From: an uncultured Coriobacteriaceae bacterium
Lineage (GTDB): Bacteria; Actinomycetota; Coriobacteriia; Coriobacteriales; Atopobiaceae
Assembly: GCA_902780305.1 (NCBI GenBank)
Contig: CACZFB010000005.1
Coordinates: forward strand, 21,246 to 85,245
Direction of reading: 5' to 3'
DNA length: 64,000 nt
The notes below the pieces were generated by a model. The model saw only the letters and a program-made list of their open reading frames with translations. It had not been told where the DNA came from and did no database searches. Of the stretch, positions 24,397-32,738 are shown piece by piece. How positions within the stretch are numbered: the stretch's first letter is position 1; each line of letters begins with the position of its first letter. Position numbers and translations under genes: made by a program.

Positions 24397-24399
24397 GAC

Positions 24400-25221
24400 T
24401 TACTCCTCTTCTGCTACGAACTGCAAAACCACCCGCGTGGTGGCACAAAAGCCCATGCCCTCGTGCAACGCGATGGAAGCGTAGTTCGCGTCGCTAATCC
24501 ATGTGCTCACCTTGAGCATACCAGTTTGCCAGGCGTCCGTGGCGCACAGCGCAAGAAGCGTCTTGGCCAATCCACGGCGCGTGTGGCGCTCGTCCACCAC
24601 GATGTGGCGCATGAGTCGCGTTTTGCCTGCATCCTGCCACCAAATCGCGCCGGCAAGCTCGCCCGAGGGGGAGAGCGCGCACCACACCGCATCACCTCTC
24701 GACAAAAACTCCTTGTGCGCCAGTGGGATGTCGGCAAGGCCCAGACGTCGCTCCCATAGTGCGACGACCTCCGCGGCCAGCGCCTCGTCCTCGCATCGAG
24801 CCATGGCATAGCCGTCGACGCGGTCGTCGGCACAGCCGTCCCAGTCGTCGCGTGCGAGCACGTACTGTACGTTGCGCTTTTGCAGCACCAGTCCCGCGTC
24901 GCGCAAAAACGCCGCATGCTCGTCGCAGGGCTCGTGCGTCTCCTCCACGTAGAGTGGCACGTTGTCTTGCAGCCGAACCAGCGGCGCGCCCTCTCGCCAG
25001 TAATAATACAGGGTGGCGTAGGCGCCCTCGTCCGTGCGCACGAGCAGGCCATCGTCGTACGTCGCAAAGGCAAGCCGGCCGTCCGCTGCGGGTTCGGCAA
25101 ACGCGCGCGGCATGAGCATGCAGTTGGTGCGCACCGTGCCCAGCCGCCGCTTGTTGTCCTTTACCAGCGCACGGTACTCGTCTGCGCTGGCGAGGGGCTG
25201 CATGCTCGCGAGGGACCGCAT
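24400..25221 (-). CDS. GNAT-family N-acetyltransferase in the dlt-like operon
   Basis: The 273-residue product starts at the ATG at 25221, just after the ligase stop. The C-terminal half carries the GNAT acetyl-CoA loop region: MRHIVVDERHTRRGLAKTLL, then STWISDANYASIALHEGMGF. The N-terminal 120 residues are a second, degenerate GNAT-like half (LAFATYDDGLLVRTDEGAYA, LRDAGLVLQKRNVQYVLARD). A GNAT is not part of the classical dlt operon. Its place between ligase and carrier genes suggests that it modifies or synthesises the transferred group, or acetylates the polymer precursor. The substrate is unknown. Confidence 0.8.
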   Translation of the reverse strand: MRSLASMQPLASADEYRALVKDNKRRLGTVRTNCMLMPRAFAEPAADGRLAFATYDDGLLVRTDEGAYATLYYYWREGAPLVRLQDNVPLYVEETHEPCDEHAAFLRDAGLVLQKRNVQYVLARDDWDGCADDRVDGYAMARCEDEALAAEVVALWERRLGLADIPLAHKEFLSRGDAVWCALSPSGELAGAIWWQDAGKTRLMRHIVVDERHTRRGLAKTLLALCATDAWQTGMLKVSTWISDANYASIALHEGMGFCATTRVVLQFVAEEE

Positions 25222-25222
25222 G

Positions 25223-26734
25223 CTAGCGCCTGCCCTGTTCGTACGTGGCACGCAGCTGCTTGCGGTCGATCTTGCCGTTCTTGGTAAGCGGCATTTGGTC
25301 CAGCTGCACGAAGATGTTGGGAATCATGTACTTGGGCACCACGCGCTTGAGCTCGTTGATAATCTGGACCTTGTTCGCCTCGCCCACGTAGCAGCCCACG
25401 ATCTTGTTGCGCTGCTCGTCGAACAAGCAGCACGCGCGAGCGACGCCCTCCACGGCGCCCATGTGGGCCTCGATCTCCTCAAGCTCGATGCGATGGCCCA
25501 TGTGCTTGATCTGGAAGTCCTTGCGGGCGGCAAAGTAGTAGTTGCCGTCCTCGGACAGCTCGGCCAGGTCGCCGGTGCGATACATCAGCTGCGGGTAGGC
25601 GTCGTTGAGCGGATTCTGCACGAAGACCTCTGCCGTTCGTTGGGGGTTGCGATAGTATCCCAGCGCCAGGCAGGTGCCCGTAACGCAGATCTCGCCCGTC
25701 TGGCCGGGCTCGATGGGCCGATCGTGCTCGTCGAGCACCAGCACCTCCTCGTTGGCAAACGTCGTGCCCAACGGCAGGCGCTCGGTGAGCTCGAACTCGC
25801 GGTCCAGCACGTAGTACATGCAGTTGCAGGTAATCTCGGTGGGGCCGTACAGGTTGACGAACGTGGCGTTGGGCAGGGCGGCGCGCCACACGTTGAGCAG
25901 CTTGATGGGCATCACCTCGCCCGAGAAGAGCACGTTGCGTATGGACTTGGGCGCGCCGTGCTTAAAGCCGTTGACGGTCGCCACGATGCATACGGCCGAG
26001 ACGGCCCACACCAGGGTGGTGATGCGCTGCTCGTCGAGCGTGCGCACCAGCAGCTTGGGCATCGAGAAGCACTTGCGCGGGATGATGTACATGGTTGCGC
26101 CGCAGTACAGCGTGGAATAGATGTCCTTTACCGACACGTCGAAGTCGAAGGGCGCCTGGTTGCCAAAGACCTCGTCTTGGGCAAAGCCAAACGTGTCCAC
26201 GAACACGGGGATAAAGTCGAGGACCGAGCGGTGAGAGACCAGCACGGCCTTGGGAACGCCCGTGGAGCCCGAGGTGCAGATGGCGTAACACGGGTCGATG
26301 TCCAAACAGCCCGTGCGAACGCGCGCGATGGCCTCGTCATCGATGGGCGCCTCGGCGAGCTCCGCATACTGCAGGATCGGCAGCCACTCTGGGACCTCGA
26401 GGCCTTGCGGCAGCTCGCCCATGGCCACGAGCGCCTGCGGCCGAATTTGCCCCAGGATGCTGGCAATGCGCTCGGGAGGCTGGGTCTGGTCTATGGGCAC
26501 GTAGAAGTTGCGGCTGAGCGCGATGCCCATAAACGCGCAGATGCTCTGCACGTTGCGGTCGATGAGTACCGCGACGGGCTGGTTGGGCGTCCGAGACAGC
26601 TCGAGCAGGGCGCTCGCAATGTGCTGGGCCGTCTGCCATACCTCGGTGTAGGTTAGGCTCTGCGCACTGTCGGCAAAGGCCACCTTGTGCGGGTGCGCCT
26701 GCGCAGAGCGCTCCAGCAGGTTAACGACGTTCAT
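25223..26734 (-). CDS. DltA-like adenylating ligase
   Basis: The 503-residue product is the expected length for DltA. ANL-superfamily motifs are YAICTSGSTGVPKAVLVSHR (core A3), NLYGPTEITC (A5), YRTGDLAELSEDGNYYFAAR (A7/A8) and the C-terminal catalytic Lys in PLTKNGKIDRKQL (A10). It activates a carboxylic acid with ATP and loads it on the downstream carrier protein. D-alanine is the family default. The binding pocket (FDFDVSVKDIYSTL, CFSMPKLL) is DltA-like, but I cannot confirm the substrate. The gene lies 82 bases downstream of the MBOAT gene. Confidence 0.87.
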   Translation of the reverse strand: MNVVNLLERSAQAHPHKVAFADSAQSLTYTEVWQTAQHIASALLELSRTPNQPVAVLIDRNVQSICAFMGIALSRNFYVPIDQTQPPERIASILGQIRPQALVAMGELPQGLEVPEWLPILQYAELAEAPIDDEAIARVRTGCLDIDPCYAICTSGSTGVPKAVLVSHRSVLDFIPVFVDTFGFAQDEVFGNQAPFDFDVSVKDIYSTLYCGATMYIIPRKCFSMPKLLVRTLDEQRITTLVWAVSAVCIVATVNGFKHGAPKSIRNVLFSGEVMPIKLLNVWRAALPNATFVNLYGPTEITCNCMYYVLDREFELTERLPLGTTFANEEVLVLDEHDRPIEPGQTGEICVTGTCLALGYYRNPQRTAEVFVQNPLNDAYPQLMYRTGDLAELSEDGNYYFAARKDFQIKHMGHRIELEEIEAHMGAVEGVARACCLFDEQRNKIVGCYVGEANKVQIINELKRVVPKYMIPNIFVQLDQMPLTKNGKIDRKQLRATYEQGRR

Positions 26735-26762
26735 GTGTTACTCCTTTGGTTGTTGCACAGTC

Positions 26763-26815
26763 GGCGTGCCGGGAGGCTTCGCGGCGCGTGGCCGTCGGGA
26801 AGCCCCCCGGCACAT
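26763..26815 (-). terminator. Intercistronic hairpin between MBOAT and ligase genes
   Basis: TGCCGGGAGGCTTC (26767-26780) pairs imperfectly with GGAAGCCCCCCGGCA (26798-26812), with no T-run. It may stabilise mRNA ends or attenuate transcription within the operon. No small DltX-like frame is evident in the gap. Confidence 0.45.
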
Positions 26816-26816
26816 C

Positions 26817-28412
26817 CTAGAACTGTCCGTAGATGAAGCTGGCGGCGTCGTAGGCGGGGCCCCACACGCCAAAGATGTACACGGCGAGGATGCCGCCGTA
26901 GTAGATGACCCAGCGCAGCGGGAGGCGCTGCCGGTCGATGGCCTCGCGCAGGCGAATGCCGTGCTCGTGCTTGCGGTCGACCCACAGTAGCACCATGACG
27001 GCGGCAAACAGCAGAATCCAGTCGCGCTCGGTGAGGCCCAGCGTAAGGCGGGTACTCTCGCTGAGGAAGGTGAGATTGCTCCACTCGGTAAAGATGGAGC
27101 CGAACATCTGCCACGCGGCCTCCAGCGTCTCTCCGCGCGAGAAGAGCCTGCCCAGCGTGCAGATGACGAAGGTGCGCACGATTTGGAACGTGCGCCAGTA
27201 GAACGATTCGCGATCTATGTGCAGGCGGTCGGTCCACTTGGCGTACTGCTCGGGCAGGAGGATGCCGGCAACCAGGAAGATGCCGTTCCACACGCCGTAC
27301 ATGATGTACTTCCAGTCGGCACCGTGCCAGAATCCCACGAGGAAGTACACCGTGAACATGGCCAGGATGGGTGGCAGTCGCTTGCCCACGAAGTCTCCCA
27401 GGAAACGTCGCGACTTGCGGCTGAGTCCGGCAAACGCCTTGGACAGCGAGAGGGGATAGAACACGTAGTTCTTCATCCAGCTGCCCAGCGTTATGTGCCA
27501 ACGGCGCCAGAAGTCCTCGATGCTAATGGAGAAGTACGGCTGCTTAAAGTTGAGCTCCAGCTCGATGCCCAGCATTTGTGCCACGCCGCGGGCAATGTCC
27601 ATGCCGCCCGAGAAGTCCGTGTACACCTGCAGGCCGTAGCCGGCGGCGGCGAGGAACAGCATGAGGCCGTGATACTGCGTGTAGTTCTCGAAGACCTGAC
27701 TCACGGGGGTGGCGAGACGGTCGGCGATCACCATCTTTTGGAACAGGCCCCAGAGCGCGAGCTGGGCGCCATGGCACAGGCGCGTGTAGTCGAAGCTGTG
27801 CGGCTCGTACAGCTGCTTGGCCAGCTGGCCATGGCGGGGGATGGGACCCTGCACGATTTGCGGGAAGAACGACATGAACAGCGTGAACTTACAGAAGTTG
27901 CGATCGGCCGTTACCTTGCCCCGGAACACGTCTGTCATGTAGGCGATGGCCTGCAAGGTGTAGAACGAGATGCCCAGCGGCAGCAGGAACGCGAAGTGCG
28001 GCGGCCGAATGCCAAAGGGTTTGAGCAGCCCGGCGGCGTTGTCGGCAAAGAAGTCGTAGTACTTGAGCAGGAGCAGGGCGCCAAGCACGAGCACCACACC
28101 CACCGTCAGGATGCGGCGCGAGCGCTTTTTGGTCTTGGCGCGCAAGTTCTTCTTGTCGGCGCGGGATGCCTTCTTGCCCAGCGCCTTGAGCTCCTCCTTG
28201 CCGCGCTTGTTGGACGCCTCGATCCACAGCGCGCAGCCAAAGGTGACGGTGCACGTGCCCAGCAGGATGAGCAGCAGCCAGCCGCTGTTGATCCAGTAGA
28301 AGGCAAGGCTTGCCACCAGCAGAGTTATCCAGCGGAAGCGCTTGGGGGTAATAAAATACGCAAGGACGGTGACGCCCACGAAGGCAAAGAAGGCAATGTC
28401 GGTAAAGCTCAT
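26817..28412 (-). CDS. MBOAT-family membrane O-acyltransferase (DltB/AlgI-like)
   Basis: The 531-residue product has about 11 membrane segments. MBOAT landmarks are QAIAYMTDVFRGKVTADRNF, FFPQIVQGPIPRHGQLAKQL, YTDFSGGMDIARGVAQMLGI and RRWHITLGSWMKNYVFYPLS (the FWRRWHIT segment), with the catalytic-type His in VGFWHGADWKYIMYGVWNG. DltB and AlgI move activated acyl groups through the membrane to an outside acceptor. The start ATG overlaps the TAA of the upstream SGNH gene by one base, giving tight coupling. A charged insertion with many Lys/Arg (RGKEELKALGKKASRADKK) at about 72-102 is longer than in typical DltB. Confidence 0.92.
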   Translation of the reverse strand: MSFTDIAFFAFVGVTVLAYFITPKRFRWITLLVASLAFYWINSGWLLLILLGTCTVTFGCALWIEASNKRGKEELKALGKKASRADKKNLRAKTKKRSRRILTVGVVLVLGALLLLKYYDFFADNAAGLLKPFGIRPPHFAFLLPLGISFYTLQAIAYMTDVFRGKVTADRNFCKFTLFMSFFPQIVQGPIPRHGQLAKQLYEPHSFDYTRLCHGAQLALWGLFQKMVIADRLATPVSQVFENYTQYHGLMLFLAAAGYGLQVYTDFSGGMDIARGVAQMLGIELELNFKQPYFSISIEDFWRRWHITLGSWMKNYVFYPLSLSKAFAGLSRKSRRFLGDFVGKRLPPILAMFTVYFLVGFWHGADWKYIMYGVWNGIFLVAGILLPEQYAKWTDRLHIDRESFYWRTFQIVRTFVICTLGRLFSRGETLEAAWQMFGSIFTEWSNLTFLSESTRLTLGLTERDWILLFAAVMVLLWVDRKHEHGIRLREAIDRQRLPLRWVIYYGGILAVYIFGVWGPAYDAASFIYGQF

Positions 28413-30751
28413 TACATGACCTCCTCTGCGGCCTGCGCTGCCGCGGCCTGGGCGGCCGCATCCGTTGCGGTCGCGTCGCCGGCGACTTGGCCCGGAACGC
28501 CTTGGCTCGTGCCCGTGGTGGTCGCGGGACGTGTCGCCGTGGCTGCGACGACCTCCTCAGGCGTGCGTAGCACCTGCTCGAAGACGACCTTCTCGATGAT
28601 GTCGCCCGAATCGGGATCGTATACCACTGCCTGCAGTCCGCGCTGCTCGGTGGCGTGGTTGGTGCCCAGGCCGCTCGCGGCTATGCGGATGGTGGCGTAG
28701 TTGCCCGCCTCGAGGCCGGCGCTTTGCAGTGAGTAGTCCTGCTCCTTGAGGGCGGCTACCTCCGATGCCGAGGTGCGCTGCTCGATGATGGTGTCATCGG
28801 GGTCCTGTACGCCGCAGTACGACTCGCGATATCCCAGGGTGGCCAGGTCCGTGAAGCCCATCTCGGCGAGCGTCTGACAGTCCTCGGCGCTGAGCACCTG
28901 AGCCGCCTCGTCCTTAACCGTAAGCAGCACGCGAACGTTGGCGTTGCCGGCGTAGTCCTGCAGGAACTGGGCCACATAGGGGACGTGCGTGCCCTGGATC
29001 ACCTGCTGCGTGCGTGCGGTGTGCAGCGCGCGCATGTTGTAGCGATACAGACTCTTTTGCTCGGGCGTGAGGCTGCTGTACGGCTTGCCCTGGGCGATGA
29101 GCTCCTCTGGGCTGGTGCGATCGGCAACCTCGCGCGTCGCGGCGGCGTACGTGTCGAAGCACGCGGTGTTCACCACGTGGTGCGTGTCGTTGTCGTACAC
29201 GACCACGTTGATGCCGCGGCTTTTGGGGCTGTTCTCGGCGCTGCCGATAAGACAGGAGCTGGTAGCGCCCGTGTTGGCCCCGCCGCTGGTGAGCGTGACG
29301 CCCTTGCCGTCCCGCAGCACTGACTTGAGCACGAGCGGGGATGACGCCAGGTCCTTGTCGAAGGAGATGCCGTCGTAGGCCATGTAGGGCGGATACACGA
29401 GCGCGGTAAGGTCGTTGGGAGGGGCCGTGCTCGTGTCCTTCTTGGTGTCCTGTTCGACCACCTTGCCGTCGTCGACGATGGCGGCGTAGCAGTCACGGAT
29501 GCCCAGGGTGGCGAGGCCAGTGAGGCCCATGTCCCAAAACGTCTTGCGCTGTGCGTGGGTGAGCTTGTTGCTGCCTTCGTTCATAACTGTGATGAGCAGC
29601 GTGTAGTTGCCGCTGGAGGCGAGGTCCTTAAGGTACTTGGCCGGGTCCTTCTCGGTGAGGGCGGCGTGCAGTGGGTCGAACTTTTGGTGCCAGTCGGTAA
29701 CCTCTTCCTGCATAAACGCATAGGCGGGGTTGTTGCGCACGTCGGAGAGCTGGCACTGCTCGCGCAGGTAGCGCGCGATCCACGACGTGAGCTTGACGGC
29801 ACCGGTGTAGCCCATGTGCGAGCCGTCGATGGTGTCCAGGTTGGGGTTAAAGTCGATTTCCTGAAGTAGGGGGCTGATGCCAAAGTCCAGGAAGGCGACG
29901 CCGTAGCGGTCGGCAAGCGACTGAATGGCGTTGTGTTCCCCGTCGCTCCAGGACCCCGAGGTGGGCGTGGAGAAGCACACCAGCTGGAGGTTGTTCTGGC
30001 GGCAGAAAGTAACCAGGCGCTCGAAGTACACCAGCGAGTCGGCGTTGAGCTTGGCTTGGGCTTTGGTGTCGGAGACGGTTATAAGCGGCGTGGCCACCGC
30101 GTCGGGGTCCGTAACGTTGAGCAGCTGGTCGTAGTTTACGTTGTAGCCGCGATAGAACGCGCTATTTACGGGCTGATTCTTTATGAAGTCCGAGTAGTCC
30201 AGGGTCGACCAGCGGTCGTGGTAGGCGAATGCCGGCACCAGGTAGGTGAGCAGCTCGTCCACGTCTTTGGAGAGCTCCTGGGCGGCCTCGACCTTTACCG
30301 GTGAGAGCTCCATGTTGTCGAGCGCCTTGTGGTACAGCGACAGCGCGGGTGACTGTGCCTTTCGGATTTGCGACACGTCCAGCAGCACGGTCTTGAGCGA
30401 CTGCGGGTGCTTGCGGTACGCCTCCTTCACCCAGTAGTACGAGGCCATCATGGGCTGCCACTCGGTGGCCAGGTTGTATGCGCAGACGCCCTGCTCCTCG
30501 TACATCTGCGTGGGGATGAGGCTGTTTACGGTAAGGCTCGCGCCCACCGAGACGGCCTCCACGGTGTTGGGGGGCTGCTGATAGAAGCCATGGTGGGTGT
30601 GGTAGTTGTTCCACTCGTACCATACGGGCTGGAAGAGCACGTTTGCGCCGGCGAGCAGCAGTGCCAGTATGAGGCCAAAGAGGGCCACCTTGGGCACGAC
30701 GGTGCGCGCTCGCTTGCCGTTTGGTGGAGGGTCCTTGGGTATTTCCCGCAT
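28412..30751 (-). CDS. DltD-like SGNH acyltransferase with two ILEI/FAM3-type lectin modules
   Basis: The product has 779 residues from the ATG at 30751 (AAAGG ribosome site), preferred over ATG 30787 without one. A single membrane anchor at about 21-40 is followed by an extracellular SGNH/DltD-like domain: VSVGASLTVNSLI (Ser about 72) and DGSHMGYTG (Asp/His dyad, about 315). From about residue 400 to 740 there are two modules resembling the vertebrate ILEI/FAM3 fold. Repeated signatures are GLTGLATLGIRDCYAAIV / GFTDLATLGYRESYCGVQ and RGINVVVYDNDTHHVVNTAC / RGLQAVVYDPDSGDIIEKVV. The tail is Ala/Thr-rich. It heads the operon and should act outside the membrane with the MBOAT, the lectin modules perhaps holding the glycan acceptor. 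Confidence 0.78.
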   Translation of the reverse strand: MREIPKDPPPNGKRARTVVPKVALFGLILALLLAGANVLFQPVWYEWNNYHTHHGFYQQPPNTVEAVSVGASLTVNSLIPTQMYEEQGVCAYNLATEWQPMMASYYWVKEAYRKHPQSLKTVLLDVSQIRKAQSPALSLYHKALDNMELSPVKVEAAQELSKDVDELLTYLVPAFAYHDRWSTLDYSDFIKNQPVNSAFYRGYNVNYDQLLNVTDPDAVATPLITVSDTKAQAKLNADSLVYFERLVTFCRQNNLQLVCFSTPTSGSWSDGEHNAIQSLADRYGVAFLDFGISPLLQEIDFNPNLDTIDGSHMGYTGAVKLTSWIARYLREQCQLSDVRNNPAYAFMQEEVTDWHQKFDPLHAALTEKDPAKYLKDLASSGNYTLLITVMNEGSNKLTHAQRKTFWDMGLTGLATLGIRDCYAAIVDDGKVVEQDTKKDTSTAPPNDLTALVYPPYMAYDGISFDKDLASSPLVLKSVLRDGKGVTLTSGGANTGATSSCLIGSAENSPKSRGINVVVYDNDTHHVVNTACFDTYAAATREVADRTSPEELIAQGKPYSSLTPEQKSLYRYNMRALHTARTQQVIQGTHVPYVAQFLQDYAGNANVRVLLTVKDEAAQVLSAEDCQTLAEMGFTDLATLGYRESYCGVQDPDDTIIEQRTSASEVAALKEQDYSLQSAGLEAGNYATIRIAASGLGTNHATEQRGLQAVVYDPDSGDIIEKVVFEQVLRTPEEVVAATATRPATTTGTSQGVPGQVAGDATATDAAAQAAAAQAAEEVM

Positions 30752-30866
30752 GAGTGCCTTTCTTGTTGCTACGTTTGTGTTTTGCATTGTAGTGGAATTG
30801 CGCGTGTGCGTACGGCTCGCGCGGCTTTTGCGTCGTTTCTTCGAATCGTGGTGGGTGCAAGCTGAC

Positions 30867-30940
30867 GGTGTCCGTTTGGGAAGGGGTGCCTTTTGGCCAT
30901 CGGCCGATGGCCAAAAGGCACCCCTTCCCAAACGGACACC
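30867..30940. repeat. Family D palindrome, copy D1 (37 bp perfect arms)
   Basis: GGTGTCCGTTTGGGAAGGGG starts a 74-base perfect palindrome with no loop. The copies at 47071 and 60397 share the outer sequence but differ inside, and each remains self-complementary. It lies between divergent operons (SGNH gene leftward, CHAP gene rightward). Confidence 0.92.
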
Positions 30941-30968
30941 ACGGGGCAAACGCACTTGGGTTTTCTCT

Positions 30969-30999
30969 TTGCACGGAGTGCATGCACTGGTAGTATAAT
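30969..30999 (+). promoter_or_regulatory. Sigma-70-type promoter of the CHAP-ChW gene
   Basis: TTGCAC (30969-30974) and a consensus TATAAT (30994-30999) are 19 bases apart. Transcription would start near 31006, which rules out the overlapping ATG at 30998 and supports ATG 31040 as the start. Confidence 0.7.
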
Positions 31000-31039
31000 G
31001 AATGCTCAAAAACACACCTCACACGCACTGGAGCCCCTT

Positions 31040-32722
31040 ATGAAGCACGCCGTTGCCAAGCGCGTTATTGCCCTCACGCTCGTCGTAACCACCGCGTTGC
31101 AGAATCCTGCCACGATTGCGATGGCAGAGCAGGGTGACCCTGCGATCGTGGATTCGGGCACCCCGGTGTTGGTGGACGCTCCCGCAGATGTGACGACCAA
31201 CGACGCGGGCGTGCCAGCTGCGCCGCAGGCAACCCAGCCCGAGTACGTGGAGTACATGCCCCTGCAGCAGAACCAGGACGGCCAGAACGTGGAGGTCGTT
31301 GAGGAAGACACCAGGGCCATGGAGGGCTACGAGGTGCAGGTGGTGGAGCCCGACTCCACGGATGCGAGCGTGGAAGCGCAGAGTGTGACGGTCGAGGAGG
31401 AGCCGTCGGTACAGACGCAGGCCGTCAACGTGCGGAGGATTCCTGCCAAGAACTGTGACTTCGTGCAGAGCTGTGAGCGCGAGCTCTCCAAGTGGCCGGC
31501 GGGCCAAACCTTGCAGGAGTGGGACTGTGAGTATTGGATTGGGCCGGAGCCGGAGAGGTATCTAACGGAGGCGCCCTATTCGGAGCGGCAGCCTGTTGAC
31601 AAGGTAAAGGGCGGACACTGGGGCGAGTCGACGTGGTGCAGCGAGTTCGTGGGCTGGAACCTGTGGAACGTGGGACTGGTGCCGGGCGAGACCATGCCCA
31701 AGGATCCCTGGAAGTCGAGCGAGTACTTTGATTTCTACACCAGGCAACGCCCCGATTTGGCCGAGATTCACATGAATGACGGCACGTACACCCCGCGTCG
31801 TGGCGACATCATCCTTACCAGGGGATTTGGCCACACCGAGATGGTCTCGGAAGTTGAGGCGGGCGGCATGAGCTGGACGGGTGTCTCGGGCGGCACCAGC
31901 CTTACCCGCACGCACTGGAGCGTTGAGGACAAGATCAACCAGTACTTTATTACCATCAACTGGAAGGCTGCGGGCGCTGCCCATGCCGTAAACACGAGCG
32001 TGCCGCTTACCCACGTGAACACGCGCGCCATCGGTGACCAGGCGTGGACGGGTCGTGCCATCAAGCCCAAGCCCACCATCACCTATGGCTACTACACGCT
32101 GCGCGAGAGCACCGACTACACGCTGAGCTACGCGAACAACGTGAACGGCGGCACGGCGACGGTGACCATTCGGGGTGCCGGCGAGTTCTATGGCACGCGG
32201 ACCCTCTCGTTTAACATCATCCAGCCCGCACGGCAGGACCCCGTGGTGAGCTATCACACGCACGTGCAGCGCATCGGCTGGCAGAACTACGTGTCCAACG
32301 GCGCCGTGGCGGGGACCTCGGGCAAGTCACGCAGGCTCGAGGCCATTCAGATTCGGCTGGACCGCCAGCCCGTCTCGGGCGACATTCAGTACCGCACGCA
32401 CATCCAGCGCAAGGGTTGGGAGAAGAACTGGAAGTCCAACGACGGCAAGAGCGGCACGTCGGGCAAGAGCCTGCGCCTGGAGGCCATCCAGATTCGGCTT
32501 ACGGGCAAGATGGCCGAGCAGTACGACGTGTACTATCGCGTGCATGCCCAGAAGTTTGGCTGGATGGGCTGGGCCAAGAACGGGGCGCAGGCCGGAACGG
32601 CTGGCTACTCGTATCGCCTCGAGGCCATTCAGATTGTGCTGGTCCCCAAGGGTCAGAGCAAGCCCACCGCGACGTATGGAGGCGTGAAGCAGCGCGTCTC
32701 GGCTCCGTTCAAGAAACGGTAG
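31040..32722 (+). CDS. Secreted CHAP-like amidase/peptidase with ChW repeats
   Basis: The product has 560 residues from the ATG at 31040 (GGAG six bases before). A signal peptide spans about 1-28 (KRVIALTLVVTTALQNPATI). After an acidic linker (about 30-130), a CHAP/NlpC-type domain spans about 140-315, with the catalytic Cys in ESTWCSEFVGWNLWNVGLVP and the His in RGDIILTRGFGHTEMVSEVE. A small Ig-like module follows (DYTLSYANNVNGGTATVTIR, about 355-395), then three ChW repeats (IGWQNYVSNGAVAGTSGKSR and similar) to the C-terminus. It probably cuts peptidoglycan or a surface peptide bond while ChW repeats hold it at the wall. The ChW repeats match those of the protein at 10887. Confidence 0.85.
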   Translation: MKHAVAKRVIALTLVVTTALQNPATIAMAEQGDPAIVDSGTPVLVDAPADVTTNDAGVPAAPQATQPEYVEYMPLQQNQDGQNVEVVEEDTRAMEGYEVQVVEPDSTDASVEAQSVTVEEEPSVQTQAVNVRRIPAKNCDFVQSCERELSKWPAGQTLQEWDCEYWIGPEPERYLTEAPYSERQPVDKVKGGHWGESTWCSEFVGWNLWNVGLVPGETMPKDPWKSSEYFDFYTRQRPDLAEIHMNDGTYTPRRGDIILTRGFGHTEMVSEVEAGGMSWTGVSGGTSLTRTHWSVEDKINQYFITINWKAAGAAHAVNTSVPLTHVNTRAIGDQAWTGRAIKPKPTITYGYYTLRESTDYTLSYANNVNGGTATVTIRGAGEFYGTRTLSFNIIQPARQDPVVSYHTHVQRIGWQNYVSNGAVAGTSGKSRRLEAIQIRLDRQPVSGDIQYRTHIQRKGWEKNWKSNDGKSGTSGKSLRLEAIQIRLTGKMAEQYDVYYRVHAQKFGWMGWAKNGAQAGTAGYSYRLEAIQIVLVPKGQSKPTATYGGVKQRVSAPFKKR

Positions 32723-32738
32723 TCCTTAAGGGTCGCGT

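Noticed and set aside
25034..26656. A 540-codon plus-strand frame over the DltA-like gene
   Set aside because: All ANL motifs are on the minus strand. The plus frame is rich in His, Val, Gly and Arg without any domain, as usual for antisense frames in high-GC DNA.
28412..30787. Longer start for the SGNH-ILEI gene at ATG 30787 or further upstream
   Set aside because: No ribosome site precedes ATG 30787, and more distant in-frame starts pass through palindrome D1. ATG 30751 has AAAGG at good spacing and begins just before the basic-hydrophobic anchor.
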